12,908 nucleotides of DNA from Alphaproteobacteria bacterium (GCA_009921785.1 RFXE01000027.1:1-12908); one strand, 5' to 3'. Counted from the stretch's first letter, positions 1-6,987 are shown. Translations and numbers: made by a program. Notes: generated by a model from the sequence alone, not told the origin.

Positions 1-92
1 ACATGATCCTTCTTCGGATCAATGTCTTTAAGACTTGAAAGCCCGCGCGATAATTGATCGCCGAGAACCAAACGCAATGCCCCGGCCATCAT
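1..92 (-). CDS. FeS-type bacterial cryptochrome/photolyase-like protein, N-terminal fragment
   Basis: Partial gene: only the first 30 codons lie in the window, and the rest runs off the left edge. Reading begins at one of two adjacent ATGs (92 or 89). The peptide contains LRLVLGDQLS followed by GLSSLKDIDPKKDHV. This LxLGDQLS opening with a following 'D.D...KDxV' stretch is characteristic, as I recall, of the iron-sulfur bacterial cryptochrome/photolyase (PhrB, COG3046) family, which repairs (6-4) photoproducts or acts as a flavin photoreceptor. The start overlaps the stop of the upstream SDR gene by one base (TGATG), so the two are probably co-transcribed and translationally coupled. The catalytic and FeS-ligand regions are outside the window, so the assignment rests on the N-terminus alone. 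A gene-context clue is the DUF2256 gene nearby, which I remember as a frequent neighbour of this family. Confidence 0.72.
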   Translation of the reverse strand, partial: MMAGALRLVLGDQLSRGLSSLKDIDPKKDH

Positions 93-835
93 CAGCCCTT
101 AGTGCGCAAACGCGCGCGGCCACCATCAATGCCGAAGCTTTGTCCTGTGATCCAATCAGCTTCCGGTGATAAGAGTAGTCCGGCAAGCGGGCCAACATCA
201 TCAGGCTCACCGATACGCTGCATCGCATGCATACTGCCGATTGACTGAACCAGCGTGTCATTTGATGTGAGCGACGCTGCCAAAGATGTGCGCGTCAATG
301 AGGGCGCGATGCAATTGACGCGGATCTTTGGGGCGAGCTCGGCCGCAAGCGACAAGGTCAACCCTTCAACCGCGCCTTTCGCCATGCCGATTGAGGCATG
401 CGCAGAAAATCCTTGATGCACGGCAATGGTCGAGAACAACAATACTGATGCTGTGCCCTGATAGGCCTTAAGTGCAGGCAGTGCGGCTTTAACAGCGGTG
501 AATGCACCGAGCGCATTCAATTTGAAATCCGCAAGCGCTTCCTCTTCTTGCAACCGCGTTACAGGCTTTAACGTGATCGAGCCAACGGCATAGCAAAGAC
601 CCGCTAAGGCGCCTTGCCCTTGTTGTGTGGCGGCATCAACGGCATCGGCAATATCATCTTCATTGAACACATCCGCGACGCTGACCGTGGCGCCGCCTAA
701 GGCTGAAGCTGCGGCATCAAGCCGCGCCTTGTCGCGCCCCGCGAGATGCACCGAGAAGCCGCGCGCTTTTACCGCTTTAGCGACAGAAGACCCGATACCG
801 CCTGCACCACCAAAAATCAGAATTGTACCCGTCAT
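92..835 (-). CDS. SDR-fold oxidoreductase-like protein lacking the catalytic tyrosine
   Basis: A 247-residue short-chain dehydrogenase/reductase (classical-size SDR). The Rossmann glycine motif GGAGGIG lies at residues 9-15, followed by a basic GRD (33-35) after the second beta strand, which hints at NADP(H) preference. The usual NNAG turn is replaced by CYAVGS (81-86). The C-terminal WITGQSFGIDGG stretch is typical of the family. Ser135 and Lys153 of the catalytic set are present, but the YxxxK tyrosine is isoleucine (I149-G-M-A-K153), so normal carbonyl/alcohol redox chemistry is doubtful. The start at 835 (MTGTILIFGG) is preferred over an upstream in-frame ATG at 898 because an AGGA sits 11 bases before it and homologous SDRs start right at the first beta strand. 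The gene overlaps the downstream photolyase-like gene by one base, suggesting a shared function. The substrate is unknown. SDR fold is certain; activity is not. Confidence 0.88.
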   Translation of the reverse strand: MTGTILIFGGAGGIGSSVAKAVKARGFSVHLAGRDKARLDAAASALGGATVSVADVFNEDDIADAVDAATQQGQGALAGLCYAVGSITLKPVTRLQEEEALADFKLNALGAFTAVKAALPALKAYQGTASVLLFSTIAVHQGFSAHASIGMAKGAVEGLTLSLAAELAPKIRVNCIAPSLTRTSLAASLTSNDTLVQSIGSMHAMQRIGEPDDVGPLAGLLLSPEADWITGQSFGIDGGRARLRTKG

Positions 836-924
836 GCCGCTTGTGATCCTTATACTGCTTGCCAATTTTACATTTCTGATCGATTTACGCGTGAGCAACG
901 CAAACAGATTGAAACACGCCCCTC

Positions 925-1077
925 ATGCCCCCTATGCGGAAAAAGAGCGAGTTGCCGCAGAAGACGTGCAAGACCTGCGGTCGACCATTCACATGGCGCA
1001 AAAAATGGGAACGCGTGTGGGATGAAGTGCTTTATTGCTCTGATCGATGCCGGATGGATAGGAAAGTGAAGACTTAA
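925..1077 (+). CDS. DUF2256 family small zinc-ribbon-like protein
   Basis: A 50-codon gene (47 codons if the second ATG at 934 is used). The peptide reads MPPMRKKSELPQKTCKTCGR and continues PFTWRKKWERVWDEV, then LYCSDRCR. This matches the compact DUF2256 (COG4338) signature: a CxxC pair and a second CxxxC pair (counting from the second Met, Cys12, Cys15, Cys35, Cys39) around a FTWRKKW core, as expected of a small zinc ribbon. The function is unknown; by fold it could bind nucleic acid or a partner protein. It is transcribed divergently from the SDR/photolyase-like pair across about 90 bases, and I recall DUF2256 genes as recurrent neighbours of photolyase-like genes. No clear Shine-Dalgarno precedes either ATG, so the start is ambiguous. 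Longer open frames cover the same bases in other frames but resemble nothing. Confidence 0.85.
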   Translation: MPPMRKKSELPQKTCKTCGRPFTWRKKWERVWDEVLYCSDRCRMDRKVKT

Positions 1078-1125
1078 TTCATGCCCCGAAACGACAGCGT
1101 CAGACACAAAAATTTAAATGAAATA

Positions 1126-1200
1126 CCCCCCACCCCAATAGCATCGCTTCGCTCTCCTATTTTCCCCTCCCCTCGAGGGGGAGGGGTAAGGGGTGGGGTG
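1126..1200. repeat. Compound GC-rich inverted-repeat intergenic element
   Basis: Between the converging DUF2256 and nucleotidyltransferase genes lies an element with nested symmetry. The outer arms are a C-tract CCCCCCACCCC at 1126-1136 and GGGGTGGGG at 1190-1198. A small AATAG/CTATT pair sits at 1137-1141 and 1157-1161. The inner arm is CCCCTCCCCTC (1164-1174) against GAGGGGGAGGGG (1175-1186), with one extra G and a CTCGAG centre. The layout resembles the dispersed REP-like palindromes seen in intergenic DNA of many Rhizobiales. No run of T follows on either strand, so it is not a textbook intrinsic terminator, though the structure would be very stable in RNA. Nothing else was seen in 1078-1258. 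Confidence 0.7.
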
Positions 1201-1258
1201 AAAAAATTATCACTCAAATTTTCAAAAGCACTTTATCATAATTCATGTTAGTAAATTT

Positions 1259-1843
1259 TTAGCCGCGCGCTTTGGCGAGCGCCTCAGGCGTATCGAGATC
1301 AAGAAATATCGAATCACTTTCGACTGGAACTTCGATCACGCGGTCGCGATGCGCCATTAAAAGTTTCCGCGCACCTGCGTCACCTTCGAGTGATGAGACT
1401 TGATCAAACAAAAGCCGCGTCAATAAAACCGGATTGCCCCACTCACCCTTATGGATAGGGACAAAGGCAAGCGCGGATGGTGAGGCTTTAACTTGCTCTA
1501 TCATGTGATTGATCAAAGGTGCATCAATCAAAGGCATATCGCCCAATAAAATCAGAACGCCTTCGCACGTGGACGGTAATGAGGCCATACCCGCTTTGAG
1601 TGATGTTGAAAGACCTTCAGCATAATGGGGATTGGATGTGTAGCTGACATCGCAGGACGCGAGTGCTTTGTTGATTTCACTCTCTTGATGTCCGGTGACC
1701 ACAACAACCGGTCGTGCTTGTGATGCCAAAGCGGCATCGACGACATGACGCACAATGGGCCGATCATTTAAGTATTCTAAAAGCTTATTGCTGCCCATGC
1801 GCGTTGAGCGACCCGCGGCGAGAACAAGCGCCGCGATCGTCAT
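1259..1843 (-). CDS. MocA/MobA-like molybdenum cofactor nucleotidyltransferase
   Basis: A 194-residue protein of the NTP_transf_3 (MobA-like) fold. The nucleotide-binding loop LAAGRSTRMG with NKLL is at residues 8-22, the metal-binding GDMP at 101-104, the GNPVLL strand at 136-141, then GDAGARKLL and a terminal LDLDTPEAL. This set is closer to MocA (CTP:molybdopterin cytidylyltransferase, which makes the MCD form used by xanthine-oxidase-type enzymes) than to MobA (GTP, for DMSO-reductase types), which fits the CoxL operon. It is the last gene of the run. Its ATG overlaps the stop of the upstream molybdopterin-binding gene as ATGA (1840-1843), implying coupled translation. In many relatives, as I recall, the two are one polypeptide of about 530 residues; the two lengths here sum to 533. 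Nucleotide specificity is inferred from context. Confidence 0.87.
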   Translation of the reverse strand: MTIAALVLAAGRSTRMGSNKLLEYLNDRPIVRHVVDAALASQARPVVVVTGHQESEINKALASCDVSYTSNPHYAEGLSTSLKAGMASLPSTCEGVLILLGDMPLIDAPLINHMIEQVKASPSALAFVPIHKGEWGNPVLLTRLLFDQVSSLEGDAGARKLLMAHRDRVIEVPVESDSIFLDLDTPEALAKARG

Positions 1844-2859
1844 TCTACATGCTCCGCACCGGGATCACGCGGATGACCGCGCTGCACGATTTCCATCAAC
1901 AGGCCACCAACTCCCAAGGCGGTGATATCGGCGCGCGTCACAGGAATGTCGGCCATCACGCGATGAAGCACCCAATCAAATCCATTTTCTTTCGGTGACC
2001 GCGCGCAACCTGGCGCACCAATCACTATTTTATCGCGCACGGAGCCAATCAATAAAAGATTACCCGGATCAACCGGCATGCCAAAATGTTCAACACGACC
2101 GCCAGCGTGTTCAATGGCTGACGGAATAATATCACGGCGGTCTGTAATTGCTGACGCGCCATAAATGATCACCAGTTCCGCGCCATCGTCGAGCGCCGAT
2201 GTGATGGCCTTGGTAACGGAAGTTACATCATGTGTGACACGCAAATCGGACTCGACCATCGAGCCTGAGGGCGCAAGACGTCCTTCAAGCACAGCCAGTG
2301 TTTTGTTGATCACGCTCGGTTTCAAGCCGGGAAGCAAAGTTGAAATCGCGGCGACCTTACGCGGTTTGAAGGGATGAACCGAAACAAGCGGCGATGCCTT
2401 AATAACCGCTTGTGTTTCATCCATGATTTTTTTCGACACCGCAAAGGGAATGATTTTAACAGTGGCCACCATCTCCCCGCGCTCAACCGCGCGATAATCC
2501 GGCAGCGTGGCGAATGTCACCGATTCATCAATGGCATTCAGCGCGGCAATTCGTGAAGCATCGACACGCAATACACCCGACGCACTTGCAAAAAGATTGA
2601 CCCGTCCTGTTGAAGGCCGATCAAGCCGAATGCTTGATCCACACAAAGAGGACGCAAGACTCTCCGCAGCATGATCCTCATCCATATCATCGGCATCGAG
2701 TTGCGCGACAATAACACTGTTGCGCCCATCAGCGCGTAAAGCTGCAAGATCGTCGCTTGTCAGGCGTGCGCCCTTCTTGATCGACCGCTCAGCAATCTTT
2801 ACCGAATGCGCGGAGATCGCACCCAAAGCCTGATCAAGCGGAACGGGACCGAATTTCAT
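1840..2859 (-). CDS. Molybdopterin-binding protein (MoeA/MogA-like domain)
   Basis: A 339-residue protein. Its C-terminal two-thirds matches the MoCF-biosynthesis (MogA/MoeA/CinA) fold: TLLPGLKPSVINKTL (174-188), an acidic GAELVIIYGASAITDRRDIIP stretch (226-246), GMPVDPGNLLLIG (260-272) and IGAPGCARSPKENGFDWVL (280-298). The final stretch is a signature of the operon-associated molybdopterin-binding family. The N-terminal third resembles the MoeA-like 'entry' part (VPLDQALG near residue 6). It probably binds molybdopterin or Moco and presents it to the nucleotidyltransferase encoded next. Only four bases separate it from the upstream XdhC gene, and it overlaps the following gene by ATGA. The ribosome site is weak (GGAAA), consistent with coupling. 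The exact step (molybdenum insertion or carrier function) cannot be fixed from sequence. Confidence 0.85.
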   Translation of the reverse strand: MKFGPVPLDQALGAISAHSVKIAERSIKKGARLTSDDLAALRADGRNSVIVAQLDADDMDEDHAAESLASSLCGSSIRLDRPSTGRVNLFASASGVLRVDASRIAALNAIDESVTFATLPDYRAVERGEMVATVKIIPFAVSKKIMDETQAVIKASPLVSVHPFKPRKVAAISTLLPGLKPSVINKTLAVLEGRLAPSGSMVESDLRVTHDVTSVTKAITSALDDGAELVIIYGASAITDRRDIIPSAIEHAGGRVEHFGMPVDPGNLLLIGSVRDKIVIGAPGCARSPKENGFDWVLHRVMADIPVTRADITALGVGGLLMEIVQRGHPRDPGAEHVE

Positions 2860-2863
2860 CAGA

Positions 2864-3565
2864 TCAGTTTCCGATCTTCGTACCGTCAGGCTTCAAACGA
2901 AGCTTTGCTGTGATCTCGCCCAAAATCGACAACGCAATTTCAGCAGGACTGATGGCGCCTATATTTAAGCCAATCGGCGCGTGGATGCGTTTGATCGCGT
3001 GCTCATCAAATCCAATCGTCTGCAAGCGCTCGACTCTTTTGCCATGAGTTTTACGTGAGCCGAGTGCGCCGATATAAAAGGCATCAGACTTCAACGCAAA
3101 ATGCAAAGCCGGATCATCGATCTTCGGATCATGGGTGAGCAAAAGATAGGCGGTATAACGATCAGCGCCTAAGCGCGGCAAAGCGACATCGGGCCATTCG
3201 GCATGAACCGGCACATCCGGAAACCGCTCGGGCGAAGCAAAGGCCTCGCGCGGATCAACAATAATCACATCATGGCCGAGTTGCTTTGCCATCGGCACAA
3301 GCGCTTGCGAGATGTGAACCGCCCCAATGGCAATGATACGCAGCACCGGCGCTTGAACGGTGAGAAAAACCTTATGGCCATCGCTTTCAACAACGCCACT
3401 TTTCCCCATCCGCAACGCATCGGAGAGAAGAGCCGACAAAGGATCAGCCATTATATCTTTTTCAAGAACGAGGCGTTGTGTATTCGACTGCAAATCAGTG
3501 ACGAGCACCGCAGCCCGGCGCGCCGCGCGTTCCTCATTGAGCCGAGCGAGAAGCGCGAGGTCCAT
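2864..3565 (-). CDS. XdhC/CoxI family protein, Rossmann-domain part
   Basis: A 233-residue protein carrying the C-terminal Rossmann domain of the XdhC/CoxI family. A strand-loop IIAIGAVHISQAL (77-89) stands where many members have GAGH. It is followed by IIVDPREAF (101-109), LLLTHDP (141-147), YIGALGSRKTHGKR (164-177) and HAPIGLNIGAISPAEIALSI (195-214), all diagnostic. XdhC proteins bind Moco and pass it, with the terminal sulfido ligand, to xanthine-oxidase-type apoenzymes. The first 70 residues lack the GSxPRxxGSH and SGGCVE motifs of the XdhC N-domain; these are supplied by the separate gene immediately upstream (TAG directly followed by ATG). The two products probably work as a complex. 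Confidence 0.9.
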   Translation of the reverse strand: MDLALLARLNEERAARRAAVLVTDLQSNTQRLVLEKDIMADPLSALLSDALRMGKSGVVESDGHKVFLTVQAPVLRIIAIGAVHISQALVPMAKQLGHDVIIVDPREAFASPERFPDVPVHAEWPDVALPRLGADRYTAYLLLTHDPKIDDPALHFALKSDAFYIGALGSRKTHGKRVERLQTIGFDEHAIKRIHAPIGLNIGAISPAEIALSILGEITAKLRLKPDGTKIGN

Positions 3566-3889
3566 CTAGGTCACTTTCTCGACATAGACGCTGATGCGTC
3601 CACCGCAAGAGAGACCGACCTGCCACGCCGTTTCATCCGCCACACCAAATTCCAAAAGCTTGGGCGCGCCGCTTTCAATCACATCGAGCGCTTCGGTCAC
3701 GACCGCGCCCTCGACGCAGCCGCCGGAGACGGAGCCCATAAACGTGCCCTCGGCATCGATCACGAGATGGCTGCCCACAGGACGCGGGGCCGAGCCCCAA
3801 GTCTCAACGACGGTTGCCAAGGCCACGCCACGGCCTTCCCGCCGCCATTCTTCCGCCTGTCTCAAAAGATCATCATCGGTGGCGAGCAT
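3566..3889 (-). CDS. XdhC/CoxF family protein, N-terminal-domain part
   Basis: A 107-residue protein consisting only of the XdhC_CoxI N-terminal domain. It has GSAPRPVGSHLVID (32-45), GSVSGGCVEGAVV (52-64, Cys58) and VGLSCGGRISVYVE (91-104, Cys95). These conserved cysteine/glycine loops are associated with handling Moco or its sulfur in the family. It ends in TAG and the XdhC Rossmann protein starts at the very next base, so the two reconstitute a full-length XdhC of about 340 residues from adjacent cistrons. The start is supported by AAGGA about 8 bases upstream; the 22-base gap to coxE contains only this ribosome site. In Oligotropha cox operons CoxF occupies the equivalent place after coxDE. 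Confidence 0.88.
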   Translation of the reverse strand: MLATDDDLLRQAEEWRREGRGVALATVVETWGSAPRPVGSHLVIDAEGTFMGSVSGGCVEGAVVTEALDVIESGAPKLLEFGVADETAWQVGLSCGGRISVYVEKVT

Positions 3890-3911
3890 CAGATGGTTCC
3901 TTCACTTCAAC

Positions 3912-5114
3912 TCAAGCGACGCGCTTCAACCATAGCCGCGGATCAGCGGAGGCAGCGCTGTCTTTAGACAAAGCCTTCACCAGCGTCTCCATGCTCTTTA
4001 AATTATGAATGGGGCGGAATTCGTCAACATGCGGAAGTATAGCGCGAATGCCAGAGGCTTTCGCCTCAAAGCCATCGAAACGCAAAAGCGGATTGAGCCA
4101 GACGAGTTTCGAGCATGAGCGATGAAGGCGCGATATTTCTTTTTGCAGTTCGTCCGTATCGTCCCGCTCAAGCCCATCGGTGAAGAGAAGGACAATCGCG
4201 CCCTGCCCCAAAACACGGCGCGCCCATTCACGATTAAACTTTGTGAGCGACGGGCCAATACGCGTGCCGCCGGACCAATCCGCCACTTGTTCAGAACATT
4301 TCGCGAGCGCCTCATCGGGATCACGGCTTTTCAAAGAGCGGGTGACATTGGTTAAACGCGTACCAAAAAGAAATGTATGCACGCGTTTACGCTTATCCGT
4401 CAGCGCGTGAATGAAGTGAAGAAATAGTCTCGTATAATCGGCCATTGATCCCGATATGTCACAAATGGCCACAACAGGCGGCTGGCGCTCAGCATGATCG
4501 CGAAACTGCAACGCGATATGGTCACCACCCTGCCGTAAGCTTGAGCGGAAGGTTCGTCGCGGATCAATTCGTTTGCCTGATGACGCCGCAACAAAGCGAC
4601 GCGTCGGGCGTGCATCATCCGGCATGATCAAGCGATCAATCAAAATACGCGCTTGTACTATTTCTTGCGCGCTCATTTGCGCAAAATCTTTGGTCTGCAA
4701 AATCTCGCGTTCGGATATTGTCAGCCTTGCATCAAATTCAATTTTTTCTTCTTCAGGCGGCGTTTCATCGCGCTTAGCTTTGAGCAATGATTCGGCCGCC
4801 CGCAATGCACCGGCTTCCGGTTTCTTTTTCTTCTCATCCTTGCCCGGCGAATAAGGCGACATGGTTTGGATGATTTTTTCAATCAGCGCTTTACGCCGGA
4901 AGAAAATGCGAAAGGCCTGTGTGAACACATCCGAATCTTCATGCTTCTTCACAAAGATCGCATGCAAGGTCCAATAGAGATCTTCACGACTGCCGATATG
5001 AGCCGTTTCAACGGCAGACACCGCATCAATGACCGCGCCGGGTCCCACAGGCAAACCCGCCTCACGCAAAGCGCGCGCAAAATAGGCAATATTCTCGGAG
5101 AGTTTTCCGGGCAT
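3912..5114 (-). CDS. coxE: CoxE-like VWA-domain maturation protein
   Basis: A 400-residue CoxE-type (VWA_CoxE) protein. The N-terminal half is helical and charged, with a lysine-rich linker near 92-101. The C-terminal half is a von Willebrand A domain whose MIDAS set is complete: D219-I-S221-G-S223, Thr284 in GGTRIGPSL, and Asp313 in FTDGLERDD. CoxE is the partner of the MoxR-type ATPase CoxD. In the studied CO dehydrogenase system the pair is needed for active-site maturation in the cytoplasm or at the membrane. Its ATG shares one base with the coxD stop (TAATG at 5112-5116), supporting a stoichiometric pair. No membrane segment or signal peptide is apparent. Confidence 0.92.
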   Translation of the reverse strand: MPGKLSENIAYFARALREAGLPVGPGAVIDAVSAVETAHIGSREDLYWTLHAIFVKKHEDSDVFTQAFRIFFRRKALIEKIIQTMSPYSPGKDEKKKKPEAGALRAAESLLKAKRDETPPEEEKIEFDARLTISEREILQTKDFAQMSAQEIVQARILIDRLIMPDDARPTRRFVAASSGKRIDPRRTFRSSLRQGGDHIALQFRDHAERQPPVVAICDISGSMADYTRLFLHFIHALTDKRKRVHTFLFGTRLTNVTRSLKSRDPDEALAKCSEQVADWSGGTRIGPSLTKFNREWARRVLGQGAIVLLFTDGLERDDTDELQKEISRLHRSCSKLVWLNPLLRFDGFEAKASGIRAILPHVDEFRPIHNLKSMETLVKALSKDSAASADPRLWLKRVA

Positions 5115-6043
5115 TATTTCGGCGGCTTCTCAGGCTTCGTCGCCACTTTGATTTCATCCAAAATCGCTTTGACTTCAGAGCCCTGCATCTTCTGGATGTC
5201 ATCTTGATATTTCAACAAGACGCCAAGCGTATCGGTGACATCTTTCGGATCAAGAGCAACAGCATCAAGCTCGACAAGAGCGGTCGCCCAATCAAGCGTT
5301 TCGGCAACGCCCGGCACTTTAAAGAGGTCTTGTTTGCGAAGCGCCTGAACAAAGGCGACAATCTCGCCCGACAATTTTTCAGACGCATGCGGGGCTTTCG
5401 TCCGCAGAATTTTTAATTCGCGTTCAGCGGTCGGGTACCCCACCCAATGATAAAGGCAACGCCGCTTCAACGCGTCGTGAATTTCACGTGTGCGGTTCGA
5501 CGTTACAATCACAATTGGCGGCGATGGTGCTTTGACGGTTCCAAATTCAGGAATCGTCACCTGAAAATCACTCAACACTTCGAGAAGATAGGCTTCAAAG
5601 GCTTCGTCTGTGCGATCAAGCTCGTCGATCAACAAGACGGGCGCGCCTGAAACGTCAGGCGTGAGCGCTTCAAGGATTGGACGACGCACGAGATAGCGTT
5701 CAGAAAAAATATCGGATTCAAGTTTAGAGCGATCAACACCACCTTCGGCCTCTGACAGGCGAATAGCCATCATCTGCGCGGCGTAATTCCATTCATAAAC
5801 AGCCGATGAGACATCAAGCCCCTCATAGCATTGCAGACGGATGAGTTTGCGGCCCAAAGTTTTCGCAAGCACTTTCGCGATTTCAGTTTTACCAACACCC
5901 GCTTCACCCTCGAGCAAAATCGGGCGGCCCATTTTCAAGGCAAGAAAAAGAACGGTTGAGAGCGCGCGATCGGCGACATAATCGCCTTGTGCCAAAAGCG
6001 TTTCCATCGCGTCGATCGATGGGGGCAATGCAATCGTAGACAT
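5114..6043 (-). CDS. coxD: CoxD-like MoxR-family AAA+ ATPase
   Basis: A 309-residue MoxR-class AAA+ ATPase. Walker A GEAGVGKT is at 46-53, Walker B LLIDELDR at 137-144, sensor-1 region VIVTSNRTREIHDALKRRC after the typical SDFQVTIPEFGT insert, and a C-terminal helical lid. CoxD proteins use ATP to remodel the apo-hydroxylase so that sulfur (and copper, in form I enzymes) can be added to the Mo centre, acting with CoxE. The ATG at 6043 is chosen over a GTG at 6046 because AGAGG ends six bases before the ATG but only three before the GTG. It follows coxM after 123 bases containing a strong hairpin, and overlaps coxE by one base. Confidence 0.92.
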   Translation of the reverse strand: MSTIALPPSIDAMETLLAQGDYVADRALSTVLFLALKMGRPILLEGEAGVGKTEIAKVLAKTLGRKLIRLQCYEGLDVSSAVYEWNYAAQMMAIRLSEAEGGVDRSKLESDIFSERYLVRRPILEALTPDVSGAPVLLIDELDRTDEAFEAYLLEVLSDFQVTIPEFGTVKAPSPPIVIVTSNRTREIHDALKRRCLYHWVGYPTAERELKILRTKAPHASEKLSGEIVAFVQALRKQDLFKVPGVAETLDWATALVELDAVALDPKDVTDTLGVLLKYQDDIQKMQGSEVKAILDEIKVATKPEKPPK

Positions 6044-6111
6044 CACGCACCTCTTTTCATTGATGAAGGGAGAGCGGATCAGTCCCTTCGCTTACTCTGA
6101 GCCTTTATGAA

Positions 6112-6136
6112 AATGCCCGGCACAAGGCCGGGCATT
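6112..6136 (-). terminator. Hairpin between coxM and coxD (attenuator or partial terminator)
   Basis: A perfect 10-bp stem (AATGCCCGGC at 6112-6121 against GCCGGGCATT at 6127-6136) with a 5-base loop. On the minus strand it is followed by TTTTCATAAA, a short T-rich tail, so it could act as an intrinsic terminator or a processing/stability hairpin after coxM. Because coxD lies just downstream with its own good ribosome site and no strong promoter evident, I favour partial read-through that lowers expression of maturation genes relative to the structural subunits. Confidence 0.6.
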
Positions 6137-6166
6137 CCTTGATCGTAATCAATTACGGAGCGACGT

Positions 6167-6970
6167 TTACTTCGCCAAGGCTTTATCAACCGCGCGCTTT
6201 GCCATCACCGGAATAAGATGGGCGCGATAATCAGCGCTAGCATGCATATCCGCATTGAGGCCTGAAGCCGATACTTTCACGCCATCAAGTGACTTGGCGT
6301 TGAAACGGGCTGCCAGAGCGGCTTCGCATTCTTTCGACCGGAAGACGCCATTTGAACCCGCACCGGTAACGGCGACGCGTACATCCGCACCCTTCTTCGC
6401 CACGAACACGCCGACAAGCGCGTAGCGTGAAGCCGGATTAGGGAATTTTTCGTAAGCGGCCTTAGACGGGATCGGGAACGAGACCTTCACGATGATCTCT
6501 CCTTCTTCCAACGCGGTCGCGAACATGCCTTGGAAGAAATCATCCGCGGCAATCTTGCGCTTGTTGGTAACAATCGTTGCACCAAGCGCGAGGACTGCTG
6601 ACGGATAATCGGCAGCCGGGTCATTATTCGCAATCGACCCACCGATCGTGCCGCGATTGCGGACGGCCGGATCGCCAATTCCCCCTGCCAAGGCAGCGAG
6701 AGCCGGAAGCGCATTTTTTACAACCGCAGAGGTCGCGACGTCGGCATGGCGCGTCATAGCGCCGATGACGATGTTGCGGCCCTTCTGTTCAATCCCGCTC
6801 ATGCCTTCAGCATGATTGAGGTCGATCAAAGCGGAAGGCGATGCCAGACGTTGCTTCATTGTGGGCAACAAAGTCTGGCCACCGGCCAACACTTTACCGT
6901 CCTCATTTTTGGCAAGGAGCGTGGCCGCCTGACGGACTGTTTTTGGAGCGTGATAATTAAAGGCGTACAT
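6167..6970 (-). CDS. coxM: CO dehydrogenase-type medium subunit (FAD-binding)
   Basis: A 267-residue FAD subunit of the molybdenum hydroxylase, a little shorter than the roughly 288-residue CoxM of form I enzymes. The two flavin signatures are intact: AGGQTLLP at 29-36 and GTIGGSIANNDPAADYP at 107-123, with the CO-dehydrogenase-type C-terminal domain following (GAGSNGVFRSKECEAAL). It passes electrons from the FeS subunit to the quinone pool or another acceptor. It comes third in transcription order (S, L, M), with 17 bases separating it from coxL and a GGGAG ribosome site before the ATG. The order differs from form I operons (M, S, L). Confidence 0.94.
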   Translation of the reverse strand: MYAFNYHAPKTVRQAATLLAKNEDGKVLAGGQTLLPTMKQRLASPSALIDLNHAEGMSGIEQKGRNIVIGAMTRHADVATSAVVKNALPALAALAGGIGDPAVRNRGTIGGSIANNDPAADYPSAVLALGATIVTNKRKIAADDFFQGMFATALEEGEIIVKVSFPIPSKAAYEKFPNPASRYALVGVFVAKKGADVRVAVTGAGSNGVFRSKECEAALAARFNAKSLDGVKVSASGLNADMHASADYRAHLIPVMAKRAVDKALAK

Positions 6971-6987
6971 GATGTTCTCCCTGAACC

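Noticed and set aside
627..1069. Longer plus-strand open frames across the SDR 5' end and DUF2256
   Set aside because: They start inside the SDR gene on the opposite strand and are out of frame with the recognisable DUF2256 protein.
868..1107. 79-codon minus-strand frame opposite DUF2256
   Set aside because: Its sequence is the complement of the conserved DUF2256 codons and resembles no protein.
1164..1186. GC palindrome as a classical intrinsic terminator
   Set aside because: No T-run follows on either strand, and the nested outer arms point to an intergenic repeat element instead.
3203..3967. 254-codon plus-strand open frame opposite the XdhC genes
   Set aside because: It is antisense to two clearly recognised XdhC coding regions, has no family resemblance and is rich in His/Arg, as expected of a mirror frame in GC-rich coding DNA.
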